Assembly: GCA_029582165.1 (NCBI GenBank)
Contig: CM055871.1
Location: 4,223,501-4,287,500 of the forward strand
Direction of reading: 5' to 3'
DNA: 64,000 nt
DNA from: Portulaca oleracea
Taxonomy: Eukaryota; Streptophyta; Magnoliopsida; Caryophyllales; Portulacaceae
Part shown: positions 1 to 10,999 of the stretch, one piece after another
How positions within the stretch are numbered: the stretch's first letter is position 1
Layout of the letters: every line of letters starts with the position of its first letter
Program-made: the position numbers and the translations under genes
Notes under the pieces: generated by a model
Told to the model about the DNA's origin: nothing
Database searches by the model: none
The model's input: the letters and a program-made list of their open reading frames with translations, nothing else

Positions 1-302
1 GTTGCTTCAAGCATTATAGCTCACGTTGGGAATTCTTGCTAGAATCGTCCATCTTGATCAATCTTGGTGAAAAAAGATTGCAAGATTCATGGTTTAGGGG
101 TTTTGGATGGGTAAAGGACGAGAGAGGTTTGTATTTGGGGCGGATTGTGTTTGGGCTATGGGTTCTTTGTGGAGTTTATGGTTCTTTATGGGTTCTTGGA
201 AGAACTCATGGGTGGCGTGATGATGGTGGGATGATGGGGATGGATTTTTGATGGAAAGATGGTGAAAAGATGGATCAATAACTAAGAGAATCAATCTCCT
301 AA
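1..302 (-). mobile_element. Start of the internal region of a Copia-like element, cut by window edge
   Basis: This stretch lies just downstream (minus sense) of the primer-binding site at 303-314 and so is the leader or gag start of the element whose 5' LTR is at 319-1316. The minus frame 315-94 is open for 73 codons but rich in His, Pro and Ser and shows no recognisable gag motif, so I do not call it a protein. The rest of the element is outside the window. Confidence 0.6.
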
Positions 303-314
303 GCTCTGATACCA
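303..314 (-). promoter_or_regulatory. Primer-binding site, initiator tRNA-Met type
   Basis: The minus strand reads TGGTATCAGAGC, the usual plant Copia primer-binding site complementary to the 3' end of initiator tRNA-Met. It sits 4 bases from the LTR end at 319, which fixes the element on the minus strand and marks this LTR as the 5' copy. Confidence 0.85.
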
Positions 315-318
315 ATTT

Positions 319-1316
319 TGATGTATAATGGGATCACAAGATCACATTACACAAAGGATTTAAGGATCTTTAAAAACGAAGATGGAAATCTCCCTTCTCA
401 AAGTTCTTAAGGTTCGAAAATGTAATGGAAATGGATGGAAAGAATTATGAAAGATGATTACCAAATGAAGGTATGATGATGAACGAATGATGGACGGTTT
501 GAATGCTTTGGGTTCTTGATGAATTCTTGTTGAACTCTTGATGAATGTCGTTTGGATGGATGAATGATAATGGCGATTTGAAGCTCCCTTGAAGGATAAA
601 GGCACACCACCTTCAAGACTCTTCAATTCCTTCCTTTCACCATCTAAGATATCCAATCTTAGAATAGAAGAAGGGGATGACTCGTTCTCCCTCAAGAGTA
701 ACGAAAACACTAGCACAAAACTAGAGAGAAAACACCATGTGTTTGCTTTGTATTTGATATATGATTGAATGAATACAATGGCACCCTAGGGGGTCTATTT
801 AAACTACTTTAGGGACCCCTTGGACGTGTACCTAGGGTTCAAGAAACCAAGAATCAACTATTACATCATATATCCTATTTATGACATCATAAACTCTAAA
901 ATACAACTCTAGAAAGAAATTTCTATAACTCTTCAATACTTGTCCGTTTTCATTGATTCAAAAACCATTAGAAAGCTTATTGAAAGAGATCCAATCTGTC
1001 TTTTGATGATTTCCTCAATAGATGTATGGATCTAGAGTTATAGAGCAAAATATCAAACTGTACTTGATGGAGTCCTTTGCTGCCGTGAGAGATGACTTCT
1101 CAATAAGGACTTGAGAGTTATTTATGCTAATTGATGTCCTCCAAATGTGAGAGTAACTCCATGTAAGCTAGAATACCATCAAGGTCCTTCATGCTTTCTT
1201 CCTTGAGCTAATAAACCCTTGTAGTTGTTGATACCCAAGGCGACATTTGTAGCTTCTAGCTGGATTGAGGTCCTTTAGCTAGGCATTGATGTATATAGCT
1301 AGGCAAATATACATCA
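319..1316 (-). repeat. 5' LTR of a Copia-like retrotransposon
   Basis: The LTR is bounded by TGATGTATA and TATACATCA, a terminal inverted repeat typical of LTRs, and is followed on the minus strand by a tRNA-Met primer-binding site. It is clearly related to the solo LTR at 28273-29148 (shared blocks include the TAAATAGACCCC region and the stretch around TTTTCTCTCTAG). It interrupts the gag-like region of a Gypsy-type element: the sequence to its right starts CTAGCACACATT, and the uninterrupted second copy of that region at about 6645 has the same CTAGC, so CTAGC is the probable 5-bp target duplication. The other end lies outside the window. Confidence 0.85.
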
Positions 1317-2470
1317 CTAGCACACATTCAATCACAAAAGATTCAATTTCACTCTCAACAAGATCATGCTCAATTACATCACAAGCATCATGGCATTCAT
1401 TAGACTCAACTGTCTCTTCACATAAAAGCATGGCAATGGTGTGGACAATGGTTCATTATCAAGCATGTTTTCATCAAGTTCTTCATCATCACACACAAAA
1501 TCATCTTGTTCCTCATGCTCACTAGGTACAACTAGAGCTAAGGAATCGCTAAGTAGTCCAAGGCTTGGTCTGTTATAGTAGTCATCATCCTCATCATAAT
1601 TATTCAAAGAAGAATCAACACGCATTTCAGGACTTAATGATGACGAATGTTCTACTTCAACATTCCAATCAACCATTTGTGAAAGAAAAGTTTCTACCCC
1701 AGTTTTAAGCACTTGTTCAAATTCTTGCATGCATTCATTCACTGTCACACGAATCTCATCTTGAAAATCATCCATTTCAGCATGAATATTATCTAATTCA
1801 ACTTGCACACAAGAATCATAATCATGATATGGAGATTCACAATACAAGCACACAAGAACAATATCACATTGGGGAGGATCATAAGAGTTTTCCACATAAC
1901 CCCCTCCACAAGATTGATCAACAAAATACATGGGGTATTCACATGATTGTTTAGGCAAAGTCTCACAAAAGTTTTCCATATAAAGATTTTGGGGGTATTC
2001 TTGATATGGTATGGCTAAAGTCTCAGAGGGTGGTGCATAAGGAGATTGGAAGCTAAGACTAACACTTTGTTACTAAAATTCATAAGAATCCCCAGACAAC
2101 CATTCAAGTAATTCCCATGCTTTTTCTTCCCCTAAAGTGCAAACCCGTAATAATCTAAGAGGTTTCGGGTCTCATAATTCACACCCTCATTCAGCAGTCC
2201 CAACATATCAAGTGTATCATAAAAGATACCATACAATTCACATTGAGCACGATAGTCAAACAATCTAGCAAAATACATCCAAAATATTTCATGCTCAAAT
2301 TGGGGAAATTTGGGACTAGCCATACTTCTCGATTTTTTTCTTTTTCTTTTTTTTTTGTTTTTTTTTCTTGGTATACAATATTTTGGACTACATTTTTTTT
2401 TCTAACAAAAATCAAGAAGGCAATAAACTATATACACACAAACAAATAACCTAATCTACCAAATAATGTC
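1317..2470 (-). pseudogene. gag-like region of a Gypsy-type element, copy 1
   Basis: Reading minus from the primer-binding site, the frame near 2323-2132 encodes a gag-like segment with an FARLFDYRAQCE motif. A further piece near 2130-2080 reads AWELLEWLSGDSYEF. The 201-codon ORF 1979-1374 carries a zinc knuckle of the form C-x2-C-x4-H-x4-C (CLYCESPYHDYDSC), then a helical segment and a strongly acidic Asp/Glu/Ser tail. The pieces lie in different frames and are separated by stops, so this is decayed. The 3' side is cut by the Copia LTR at 1316. A second, diverged copy lies at 5807-7223. No protease, reverse transcriptase or integrase motifs accompany it. Confidence 0.7.
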
Positions 2471-2489
2471 ATCCCTGGCAACGACGTCA
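2471..2489 (-). promoter_or_regulatory. Decayed primer-binding site, tRNA-Asp type
   Basis: The minus strand reads TGACGTCGTTGCCAGGGAT directly after the LTR end. It differs by G-to-A and C-to-T type changes from the intact TGGCGCCGTTGCCGGGGA at 52933-52950, which matches the 3' end of plant tRNA-Asp. Transitions at CG positions fit methylation-driven decay. This shows that the internal region to the left starts here. Confidence 0.8.
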
Positions 2490-2490
2490 T

Positions 2491-3775
2491 TGTTCGGTTG
2501 TAATACTTTTGTGGTTTTTGTGAAGTTAGGGTTGTCGGTCCACGAGGATGGGTGTTTGGGCTTGACAAGGAAATCAGTTTGTGTAAGGGGTTTTCTAAAT
2601 GCGGAAAGCGGTAATTTATGTAAAGAAAGCAATAAACTAACCTAGACATGGATTCAAGAAAGGAATAAAAGCATGAAATCAAATAAAGCAATGCAAAGCA
2701 ATTAATGAAAAACTAGAATGAACAATGAAATTAGGGACAAGAAATTATACCTTTTATGAACACAATCTTCTAATCTTCAATCTACACCTGGATTTCCTCC
2801 GAACAAACAAGAAAACGTAGATTGGATTACCAAGGATTCCTAAATTCTCACTAGGAAGTAGAGTTGGTAACCCTTGACCCTCCTCCTCACTAAAAGTGGA
2901 TTGGTTGTGGCTATCACTAAAAAGCTTGGAAAAAGACATCAATGGCAATTAAAAGGGGGGGGGGGAGAGAGAGAGAGAGAGAGAGAGAGAAAGCTTGTAA
3001 ACTTCAATGGAAACTTGCTTGAATTGAATTGAGAAAGGTTGAAGAAAGATTGCAAGAAAGCTTGAAGAAACTTGAAGAACAATTAAAGGATTAAGGCAAA
3101 ATTAAAGAAAGCAATTAAACCTGATCAAACCTAAACCTACTCTAAAACTAAATAAAAGCACTAGGTCTGAATTACATTAGGGTGTTTATAGAAGAAGGAA
3201 AAATCCCCGAAACCCTAGAAATAAACACAACAGAGGCGCGTTTTAATTCCGTAGATTTCCGCAGAAATTGGCCAGGTCGCGGGTGCGACAGCCTTCGTCG
3301 TGGGCGCGACCAGGCTCTGCCCTTTCCATCCGTCGAACATTCAAGCGTCCGTCGTGGCAAGGTTTCTTCTTTCAGTAGCATGTCGGGGGCGTGACTGCCA
3401 GCGTAGCAACCGCGACCGGCTTCTGCTCGGCTGTCCCCTTCTCCTATCTTGGCCGACGTCCTCGATACCCCAGAGGCTTGCAGCGGGCGTGACATACTGA
3501 GTCACGGGCGTAACAGCCGTCTGCTTTCTTTGCCCTGTTTTCCGCCAAAAATGGAGATGAGTTCCCGGTTTGGTCTCGCCTCGGGTTTCGGCTCGGGTTA
3601 GCTCGGGAAATCACTCGAGATTCCCTAAAAAGCCTCAATTAAGGCCAACTTCCTTCTTACTCCTTATTTTCCTACAAAATACGAAATCATTATATCTAAT
3701 ATATAATACCGGGGTTAGAACAAGCAAAAATACCCTATAAAAGAGATGAAAATCGGCTCGGAACGAGACCGAACA
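2491..3775 (-). repeat. Gypsy-type (Tat/Athila-like) LTR shared by two internal regions
   Basis: On the minus strand it starts TGTTCGGTCTCGTTCCGAGC at 3775 and ends CAACCGAACA at 2491, 1285 bp. The primer-binding-site side is on the left and the polypurine-tract side (TTGTGTGGGAGTGT at 3777-3790) is on the right, so it serves as 3' LTR for the sequence on its right and as 5' LTR for the sequence on its left. Related LTR pieces occur at 50024-50350 and 53718-53933. Inside are a GGGGGG/GAGAGA tract at 2955-2991 and a GC-rich block (3240-3500) with near-palindromes such as GTCGCGGGTGCGAC. Confidence 0.85.
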
Positions 3776-5806
3776 ACACTCCCACACAAGGGTTTGCTCG
3801 CCCCGAGCAAACTAAAAACAAAGATAAAGACAGAGAAAAAGAAACTAAAAACCGTAACTCACTTTCGCAAGAATCGCGGATACATTTAGCACATGCATCA
3901 AGCCCTTTAAACCCCTTGGCAGAGTGGACGAGGAAGGTCTCGTGAGGGTTTATAGAAGCTATACCCACAAAAGCCAAAGAAAAGGAGAGAGGGAAAGTGA
4001 AAAATAAAACAAACTTTGAAAAGAAAGAAAAGAAAAGTTGCTTTGCTCAAGGAATCATGCAATTGCCGCAAAGAAAACGATACTAATCAACCAAAAGGAA
4101 CCATTATGAGCACCTCAAATCACCTAATTCAAGATATTGGGAATCTTTAAGGTTTTCGATTTCCAAACATTTCATACCAAACAAGATCCTATGTGATCCA
4201 GTGCAAGTGTTATTCTAATTGATTCTGATTGATCTAGAGCAAACCACATTTCGAGCTTTTATCAAAGCAAAAGTATGTTTATGTTCGTCCTCCCTCACTT
4301 ATGTCGCCCTTGGCTTGGTGAGGGCCGCAAGAAAAGCAAAGGAAGACTTCACATTCATTACGATTCATTTTAGCGTTGGCCATTTCAAATTAGCTCAACG
4401 AGATTGGTGTTAGTTTTTTCGGGAATTGAACGGCCCATAACGAGGTTTACCCTCCCAACACGGGCTACTCCATACGCCTCATCGTTACGAAAACTAAGTG
4501 CCTAAGGGGTAAGAGCACTGTGCCGCTCATACCGGTCCCATGTAGGTAAACTAACTTAGCATTACAGTATCCGATTTAATTAATTAGATTTCACTTTCAC
4601 TTTTTCACAAAGCTCGGATATGATCTACTAAAGTCTCATAATTTCGAATAGAACGTGAAAGAATCAAGGATCTTTATAAAGCATTTAATGAAGGGAATCT
4701 ACATAAGTAAGTCATGACAATATTTGAACTAAGGACGATAATGCTCATACGAGTTGCTTTCAAGGAGATTAAGAAAGTCTTCTAAGCTTTAACTACAATT
4801 ATCTTAAAGACAAAGCAAAAACAAAAGAAAAAGAACAAAAACCGAAAAAAGTTTTTCACTCCCTTTTTTCTCCTTTTTCACACAGAATTTTCCAGATTTT
4901 AGACAAAAACTAAGAAAAACAAAAACAAAAAAAACTAGGTTACCTACCTATGAACATGGAAATATCACCCCCACTCCAACACAAAACATTAAAATGTCTC
5001 CATTGTGAGAAGGGTGTCACAAGCAAGGTAGAAAACCGAAGAAAAGCATATATACAAAACAATTTATCAAATAAAAAGCGTTGGCGACCCGAGCCCACAC
5101 GGCTCCAACAACAAGATAATTCCAACATTCACACTCAATAGGTTAGCCATCCAAAAGGAAAAACCAAGCATGCAATATGGATAAAAAATATATACTCTTC
5201 AAAAGAGGGCGGAAGGAGATTACCTCGAGGTCTTCAACTAAATACAACTCGATCCGCGATCCAAAAGCACCAAGCATAAGGTTATGATATACAATTCAAA
5301 CTCATCTAAATGCTTAAAACTTGGCATGCAAGATTAAAAGAAAAATAAGAATATATACAAGACACTACTAACTAAAGGACCTAAGAAAAACCAAAATATT
5401 TACAAGATGAAACTCACTCTTTTTTTTTTCCTTTACTTGGACTCAAAAGTCGGAATGCATACTACTCCCTACTCCCACACAAAGAGGTATCCATGTCTTC
5501 AATGGAAACATAAGTAAGGTACGCAAGCACTCCAAAAGGAAAGAAAAAAGAAACACACAAAGAAAAAAAAGAAGGAAGAAAGAAAAGATCACACAAAAAT
5601 GACACTCCCAAAAGAAAAGAGAAACACAAGTCGACATGCATGCCACCCCCACTCCCATATAAAAAGGCCAACAATGTCCTCATTGGAATAGAAATAGAGA
5701 TAAGGAAGCACCCAAAAGAAATTAAGAAACACACCAAAAAGAAAATAAAAGAAGTAAAGAAAGAATACTCACTAACTGTACAAGAAAGGTGAGGAAGGAT
5801 ATTACC
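3776..5806 (-). mobile_element. 3' non-coding internal region of the Gypsy-type element
   Basis: No credible gene. The region starts with the polypurine tract next to the LTR and continues with AT-rich sequence. Motifs resembling the polypurine tract (CCCACTCC followed by CACAAA or similar, then AATGTCNNCATTGG-like sequence) recur near 4965-5010, 5465-5505 and 5645-5690, suggesting degenerate internal repeats of the PPT-proximal segment. Open frames such as 5737-5462 minus are low-complexity Phe/Leu/Ser stretches from poly-purine DNA and are not called. Confidence 0.6.
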
Positions 5807-7223
5807 TTAAAAGCTTCTTATCAATAGGCTCACTCCTTCCCACCTCAAGATATCGGGCACCAAGTCAGAACCATTCAACGCCCGGAGTAATAAGTCATGC
5901 ATTCTCTCATGCATCTCTAAATGGTGAACATAGGAGCACACTCTCAAAATTACATCAACAAACATCAGTGCTCTCAACAATTTATCAAATGCCTTAGAAA
6001 AAGTCATAGAAATGATGGAATGCAGGAATGTACAAGACATTCCAAGGCATGGTGAAGTGAGACATGACAAATGGATCCTCCCATTAACTCGTAAATGGAG
6101 ATTGGGTATACAAATCAACGGGAGGGGACAATACAACACATTCCTGAACATGCTTATGCAAAGACTTAGATGCAAACAATGATTCAAACTCAATATCCAT
6201 GCAATTTTCATCAAACACATATTCCAAATCACAACATTCGTCCAAATAATCATCATAATCATCAATGGGTGATAAGGAAAACATAGGGTTGGACCACATC
6301 ACATCATAATACTCCCAACATCACAAACAGACACATCTTCATCTTCATCAATATCAGACTCATCAGAAGAACTATCATTATCAGAAGACAAAGGTGCATC
6401 ATTCAAAACAACATCAAAAGTGAAAGTGGAAGGCTCCGGGTCATAACTCATCATGAATGACTCATAAAGCATATCATCATCAAAAGTATCATTGTCACAA
6501 ACCAAGTTCAAACAATTATGATCAATCCCCAAAGAATTAGGCTCATCATCACAAGATTCCACATCAATGGATGCACATAAAAGGGTAGCTAATGCCTCAC
6601 TAATGCAATGATTCTCAATGAAAGTGAACAACTCGGTATCTAGCACACATTGAATCACATAAAAGCATGGGCAATGGTGTGGACAATGGTTCATCATCAA
6701 GCATGTTTTCATTAAGTTCTTCATCATCACACACAAAATCATCATGTTCCTCATGCTCACTAGGTACAGCTAGAACTAAGGAATCGCTAAGTAGTACAAG
6801 GCATAGTCTGTTATAGTTGTCATCATCCTCATCATAATTATACAAAGAAGAATCAACACGCATTTCAGGACTTAAAGATGACGAATGATCTACTTCAACA
6901 TTCTAATCAACCATTTGTGAAAGAAAAGTTTCTACCCTAGTTTTAAGCACTTGTTCAAATTCTTGCATGCATTCATTCATTGTCACACGAATCTCCTCTT
7001 GAAAATCATCTATTTCAGTATGAATATTATCTAATTCAACTTGCATACAAGAATCAGAATCATGATATGGAGATTCACAATGCAAGCATACAGGAACAAC
7101 ATCACATTGTGGAGGATCACATAAAAGTGTAGTATTACAACTATTGTTCCCAAAAGTTGATAAAGGTGAAACATTTGGTGAAATTTGGGATCCTTGGATT
7201 GTGGTCAGATGATATTTTACCAT
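5807..7223 (-). pseudogene. gag-like region of a Gypsy-type element, copy 2
   Basis: This repeats the region at 1317-1979 on the same strand. It has the same zinc knuckle (CLHCESPYHDSDSC), the same MNECMQEFEQVLKT helical segment, and the same acidic tail ending in a DDFVCDDEELNENMLDDEP-like block. The reading is broken into overlapping frames (7223-6903, 6863-6615, 6760-6299, 6302-5807) by stops and small shifts. Beyond the part shared with copy 1, it continues into further Asp/Glu/Ser-rich sequence. The 5' part of gag and the LTR expected on the right are missing, the homology ending near 7240. No pol domains lie between it and the LTR at 3775, so the family may be a gag-only, non-autonomous type. 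Confidence 0.65.
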
Positions 7224-7438
7224 TTAAAGGGTAGTGTTTCCCTTTGGATGTGCTTTCTTTCGCAAATGAAGTATTTTCTTTCGCAAGCTTCATGAGTTTG
7301 TGAGTTATCTCCATTATAGTTCTTAGAAGTTAGCTCATTTATTCAAAAATTTTGTGATTGGAGCTCATTCCTCCTCTGGTCTTGGTTAAGTGGTGGGTTG
7401 AGAAGAAGATGGGGAAATTGGATATGGGAATGACGAAG

Positions 7439-7440
<2 letters not shown>

Positions 7441-7495
<55 letters not shown>

Positions 7496-7530
7496 GAGAG
7501 AAGGAGAGAGAAAGAGAGAGTGACATGGCA
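7441..7530. repeat. (GA)n microsatellite
   Basis: A tract of about 50 bases of GA repeats is followed by interrupted GAGA/AAGGAGA sequence. The Ser-Leu and Arg-Glu open frames across it on both strands are artefacts of the dinucleotide. Confidence 0.95.
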
Positions 7531-7789
7531 AATGTTTAGGTCAATTGGTGACATGACATGGTCAAATATCAAAGAAAACGTGCCGCCACCGCCACCTAGA
7601 TTTTCCGACGAGTCAAAATAAAGCTAACTCTGTGGCGTGTTATTGGGGGCAACAGGGGGTCAAAGTTCATATTATTCAGAACCAAATCGAAAGTTCGTAT
7701 TATTAAGTCTTATATGGCCAAAAGTTCGTATTATTAGAATCCAATTTCCCTTAATACAATGTGATTTCCAATGACATGTTAACTAGTTC

Positions 7790-8200
7790 GCAGCTCTAGA
7801 GAGTTCAGAATGAACATCAACTATACCCAGAATGAACATCAACTATAACATAAACGAATGTCAAGTATACCATAAATGAACACCACATATACCCAGAATG
7901 AACACCACATATACCCAGAATGAACATCAACTATACCATAAACGAACGTCTTCAGCGTTACCATAAATGAACACCACCTATACCCAAAATGAACATCAAC
8001 TATACCCTAAACGAACATCAACTATACAAAAAATGAACTTCAACATGCCATGAGATGAACAATAATTTTGTGTTCGTCCTCACCTTTAACAATGCCATTT
8101 ATGTTATAGTTGATGTTCGTTTAGGGTATAGTTCATGTTTATTCTGAGTATATGTGATGTTCATTTATGGTATAGTTGACGTTCGTTTATGGTATGTGTG
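7790..8200. repeat. Fold-back element built from about 25-30-bp minirepeats
   Basis: Units of the type GAACATCAACTATACC and AATGAACACCACATATACCC recur about ten times from 7805 to 8040. They then appear inverted at 8100-8195 (GTATAGTTGATGTTCGTTTA type). The two arms could pair as a long imperfect hairpin with a short loop around 8050-8095. No open frame and no clear target duplication. It most resembles a fold-back or MULE-like non-autonomous element. Confidence 0.6.
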
Positions 8201-8202
8201 TA

Positions 8203-8209
8203 TATATAT

Positions 8210-8275
<66 letters not shown>
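8203..8275. repeat. (TA)n microsatellite
   Basis: A TA tract of about 70 bases adjoins the fold-back element. Similar TA tracts occur at 10929-10988, 34441-34505 and around 61880-61900. Confidence 0.95.
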
Positions 8276-8277
<2 letters not shown>

Positions 8278-8289
8278 TTTTGGTGAGGT

Positions 8290-8795
8290 GTAACCAAGGT
8301 TCTTGATGAGTTTTGTAGCCAACTATGTTGGTGAGGTGTTGTGTGGCAAAGCCTTGAAGTACTAAGGATTTGTGAGTTTGATATCCAATGTAATCCGTCG
8401 TGCTCTTCTTGCCTCGTCTGTGAGGCCCCTCTTATCTGTCTCGTCTGTGAGGCTCCTCTTCTCTGCCTCGTCTGTGAGGTCTCTGTCTCATCTGTGAAGC
8501 CTCGTCTGTGAGGTTCCTTCTCTCTACCTCATCTGTGAGGCCCTTCATCACAAGCTTCGTCTGTGAGGCCCCTCAATAGAAACTGAATCTCAGTTTTTGT
8601 CCTTGTAAGCAGTCATCAAGGACCTCACTGTCTTGATCCTGCTAAGTTCCCTAACCTCCTCTATTTCTATTGTACCTCAATGTTTATATAATAAAGAAGT
8701 GTTATTCAGTTCATTCAAGTGCTATTAACATCTTTATGTTTATATATGAAGAACTCTGTATCAAATCTATTCACCCCCCTCAAAGGTCCTAACAA
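8290..8795 (+). repeat. LTR remnant of a Copia-like element with an internal minisatellite
   Basis: The right end, CTATTCACCCCCCTCAAAGG followed by TCCTAACA, closely resembles the 3' end of the SIRE-like LTR in this window (minus sense CTATTCACCCCCCTTCTAGG then GTTCTTTCA). This suggests the 3' end of a plus-oriented LTR. No primer-binding site follows and no left boundary or duplication is visible, so it is a truncated or solo remnant. At 8411-8572 seven copies of a CTCGTCTGTGAGGC core occur at spacings of roughly 20-30 bases. Confidence 0.5.
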
Positions 8796-9174
8796 GTAGT
8801 GTGAACAATATTTTGTCGTTTCTTAAAGTATATGTTTATAGATTAATAATGATTGTCCATTTCTTAAAGTATATAATAGTGGTGAACTTCATGTGATTAT
8901 TTTGTATAAAATTTCCTATCCTAAACAAAATCTTTGATATCATGATATTACCAGACAAATTAATAATATCAAGGATTCGACTTGAAATAGTAAACTTTAC
9001 AGAAATAATCATATAAAATTGGTTATTGTATAATTTCTCAACTTAATAAGGAAACGTGACCATATTTTTAATAAAACGATCTCTTATAAATGTTTTGCCC
9101 ACAAAAAAAAAGTATTTCAAGTTTAATTTAAACCTTAAATGTAGAAAATCCATATAATAAAAGTCAATCCATAG
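8796..9174. other. AT-rich spacer upstream of the S1-like gene
   Basis: No coding signal seen. A short motif close to GATTGTACATTTCTTAAAGT occurs near 8845 and again near 10677 and 10857, probably pieces of one decayed repeat. Confidence 0.6.
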
Positions 9175-9183
9175 CTATATATA
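9175..9183 (+). promoter_or_regulatory. Probable TATA box of the S1-like gene
   Basis: CTATATATA lies about 70 bases before the first ATG of the S1-like ORF, a spacing compatible with a 5' leader of about 40 bases. Inferred from position and sequence only. Confidence 0.4.
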
Positions 9184-9252
9184 CGCTTATCCACTTCGGA
9201 GTTAGAAAAATCAAATCACGCCAATTTGCGGGCAAAAATTTGAAGGCAAGGT

Positions 9253-9702
9253 ATGATGATGAGCTATAAAAGTTGTTTTTATTGCTTGCTTTTGTTGTTA
9301 CAAGTAGCTTTTTGTGTTGATGTGCGCACAGTTAATAGTATAGAAGCAATTCAAGCAACCAATGGTGATGTTGTCACAGTACATGTAATCAATGACTTAC
9401 CAGACAATGAAGCATTTACCTTTCTTTATTGGTCTGATGAAGATGACCTAGGTGAACATACAATCAACAAGGGACAAGAAATGCATTAGCCTTTTCCCTT
9501 GGCCTTTAGTATGAAAACAAAAGTTACTTGCGATGGGAAATGCTCTAAAGGATCTTTCAAGGGTATAATTCTGCTGGAATATTGTGAGCCTCTCTTAGAT
9601 AAGTGTAAATGGAAAGATTGTAGCTGGTATATCCGAAGTGATGGTATATACTTGCACAGTCTTGAAAGTGGTAATATTGAAAAATATTATAATTGGAGCT
9701 AG
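9253..9702 (+). pseudogene. S1-like self-incompatibility homologue (SPH family), one in-frame stop
   Basis: A single uninterrupted reading frame of 149 residues except for one TAG at 9487-9489 (codon 79). It starts with a hydrophobic signal peptide (CLLLLLQVAFC) and continues with VHVINDLPD and an ...DDLGEHTINKGQE block. The C-terminal half holds EYCEPLLDKCKWKDCSWYIR and SDGIYL, the hallmark of the plant self-incompatibility S1 family; these are small secreted, intronless, Cys-containing proteins. Length and intronless structure fit the family. The stop falls where relatives usually carry Trp, so one G-to-A change (TGG to TAG) would explain it. A polyadenylation-like AATAAAAG lies at 9749. 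The family acts outside the cell; poppy S1 proteins work in pollen rejection, but most members have no assigned role. It is either a young pseudogene or a sequencing error. Confidence 0.85.
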
Positions 9703-10926
9703 TTATCGTTATTTCTTATGCGTGTAATAAGTAACTATGCTTATGTTCAATAAAAGAACTTCTTGCTACTCAACTAAACAATTGTCACTGTTAGTAGTGT
9801 GCTTATCATTTGATGTGTAGTATTTGTTGATTTTGACAAGAGCAAACTTAACAATATTAAACTTCTAAAATTAAGGGTTCATATTAATTATCACTTCTTG
9901 TCCATTCTCTATTCAACCATCTATACACCCGTGAACAATAAAATCGTTTAACATGCACGATCACTATTCAAATGGCATTGTAGAAAGTTTACCCATCTCG
10001 AGGTATACTAGATTTTTGAACGATCTTTCAAATGGGTATCAATTAAGATGGGCGAACATAAATACAAATAATGCAAATAATTAATTGTAAAAATAACAAA
10101 AGCATATATATGATGAAATTAGAAATGCAAATATGAATCGAAATAATATATATATGTGTGTGTGTGTAGGCCCGTGCGTGGGCCCGTGCGGGAGGGGGGG
10201 AGGGGGTGTTTGCGCGCGTGTGTTCATGTTGAGCATATAAAAAAAACAACAAATAGAATTTAAATAGTCATGTTCTTTTGCAAGGTAAGTAAATTTTTTG
10301 GTTATTTTACCTTTATAATATTACAATCTAAAAGAACATGACTTATACTTTTAGATAATTTATACTTGAAATTATTTATCAACTCATATGATTTATTAAA
10401 AATGAAACTGAAATATTTACCTACTTCCACAGGTTTACATACGTTTCTTTATCTAACATTATCTTATTTCATCTTACCTATGCTAAAAAAGAATAGGGCA
10501 ATAACCAAAATGTTAAACCCTTGCCGAAATTATTAAAGTATGAAAACAGGGCCCAGGCCCATTCGTTCTCTTGAATTAGTAAAAATATTAATTAGTGCAA
10601 AAATCATTTAAGAATTCCTACTAATTTTAGATATTTGTCGCTCCCAAAATTTGTGCAGTAATTTTTGAGAAATGATGATTGTACATTTCTTAAAGTATAT
10701 AATATATAATTTGTTATAATTTTTAATTGTGTACATGGTCACTCAATTCTATAGTATTCTGGACATGCGAAAAGAAAAATTAAGATTAAAAAGTTTACAC
10801 CGAGGACTAGGAGCATGAAGATATCAACGAAAATCATATAAAATTGATCTATATAATGATTGTACATTTCTTAATTATATCATAAAATCATTGAATGATT
10901 GTGTACATACATACATACACACACAG

Positions 10927-10999
<73 letters not shown>

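Noticed and set aside
7339..7621. Overlapping open frames of 62-87 codons on both strands
   Set aside because: They are translations of the (GA)n tract (Ser-Leu or Arg-Glu repeats).
8411..8572. CRISPR-like array
   Set aside because: Cores are short, degenerate and irregularly spaced, spacers are partly repeat-derived, and the context is a plant LTR.
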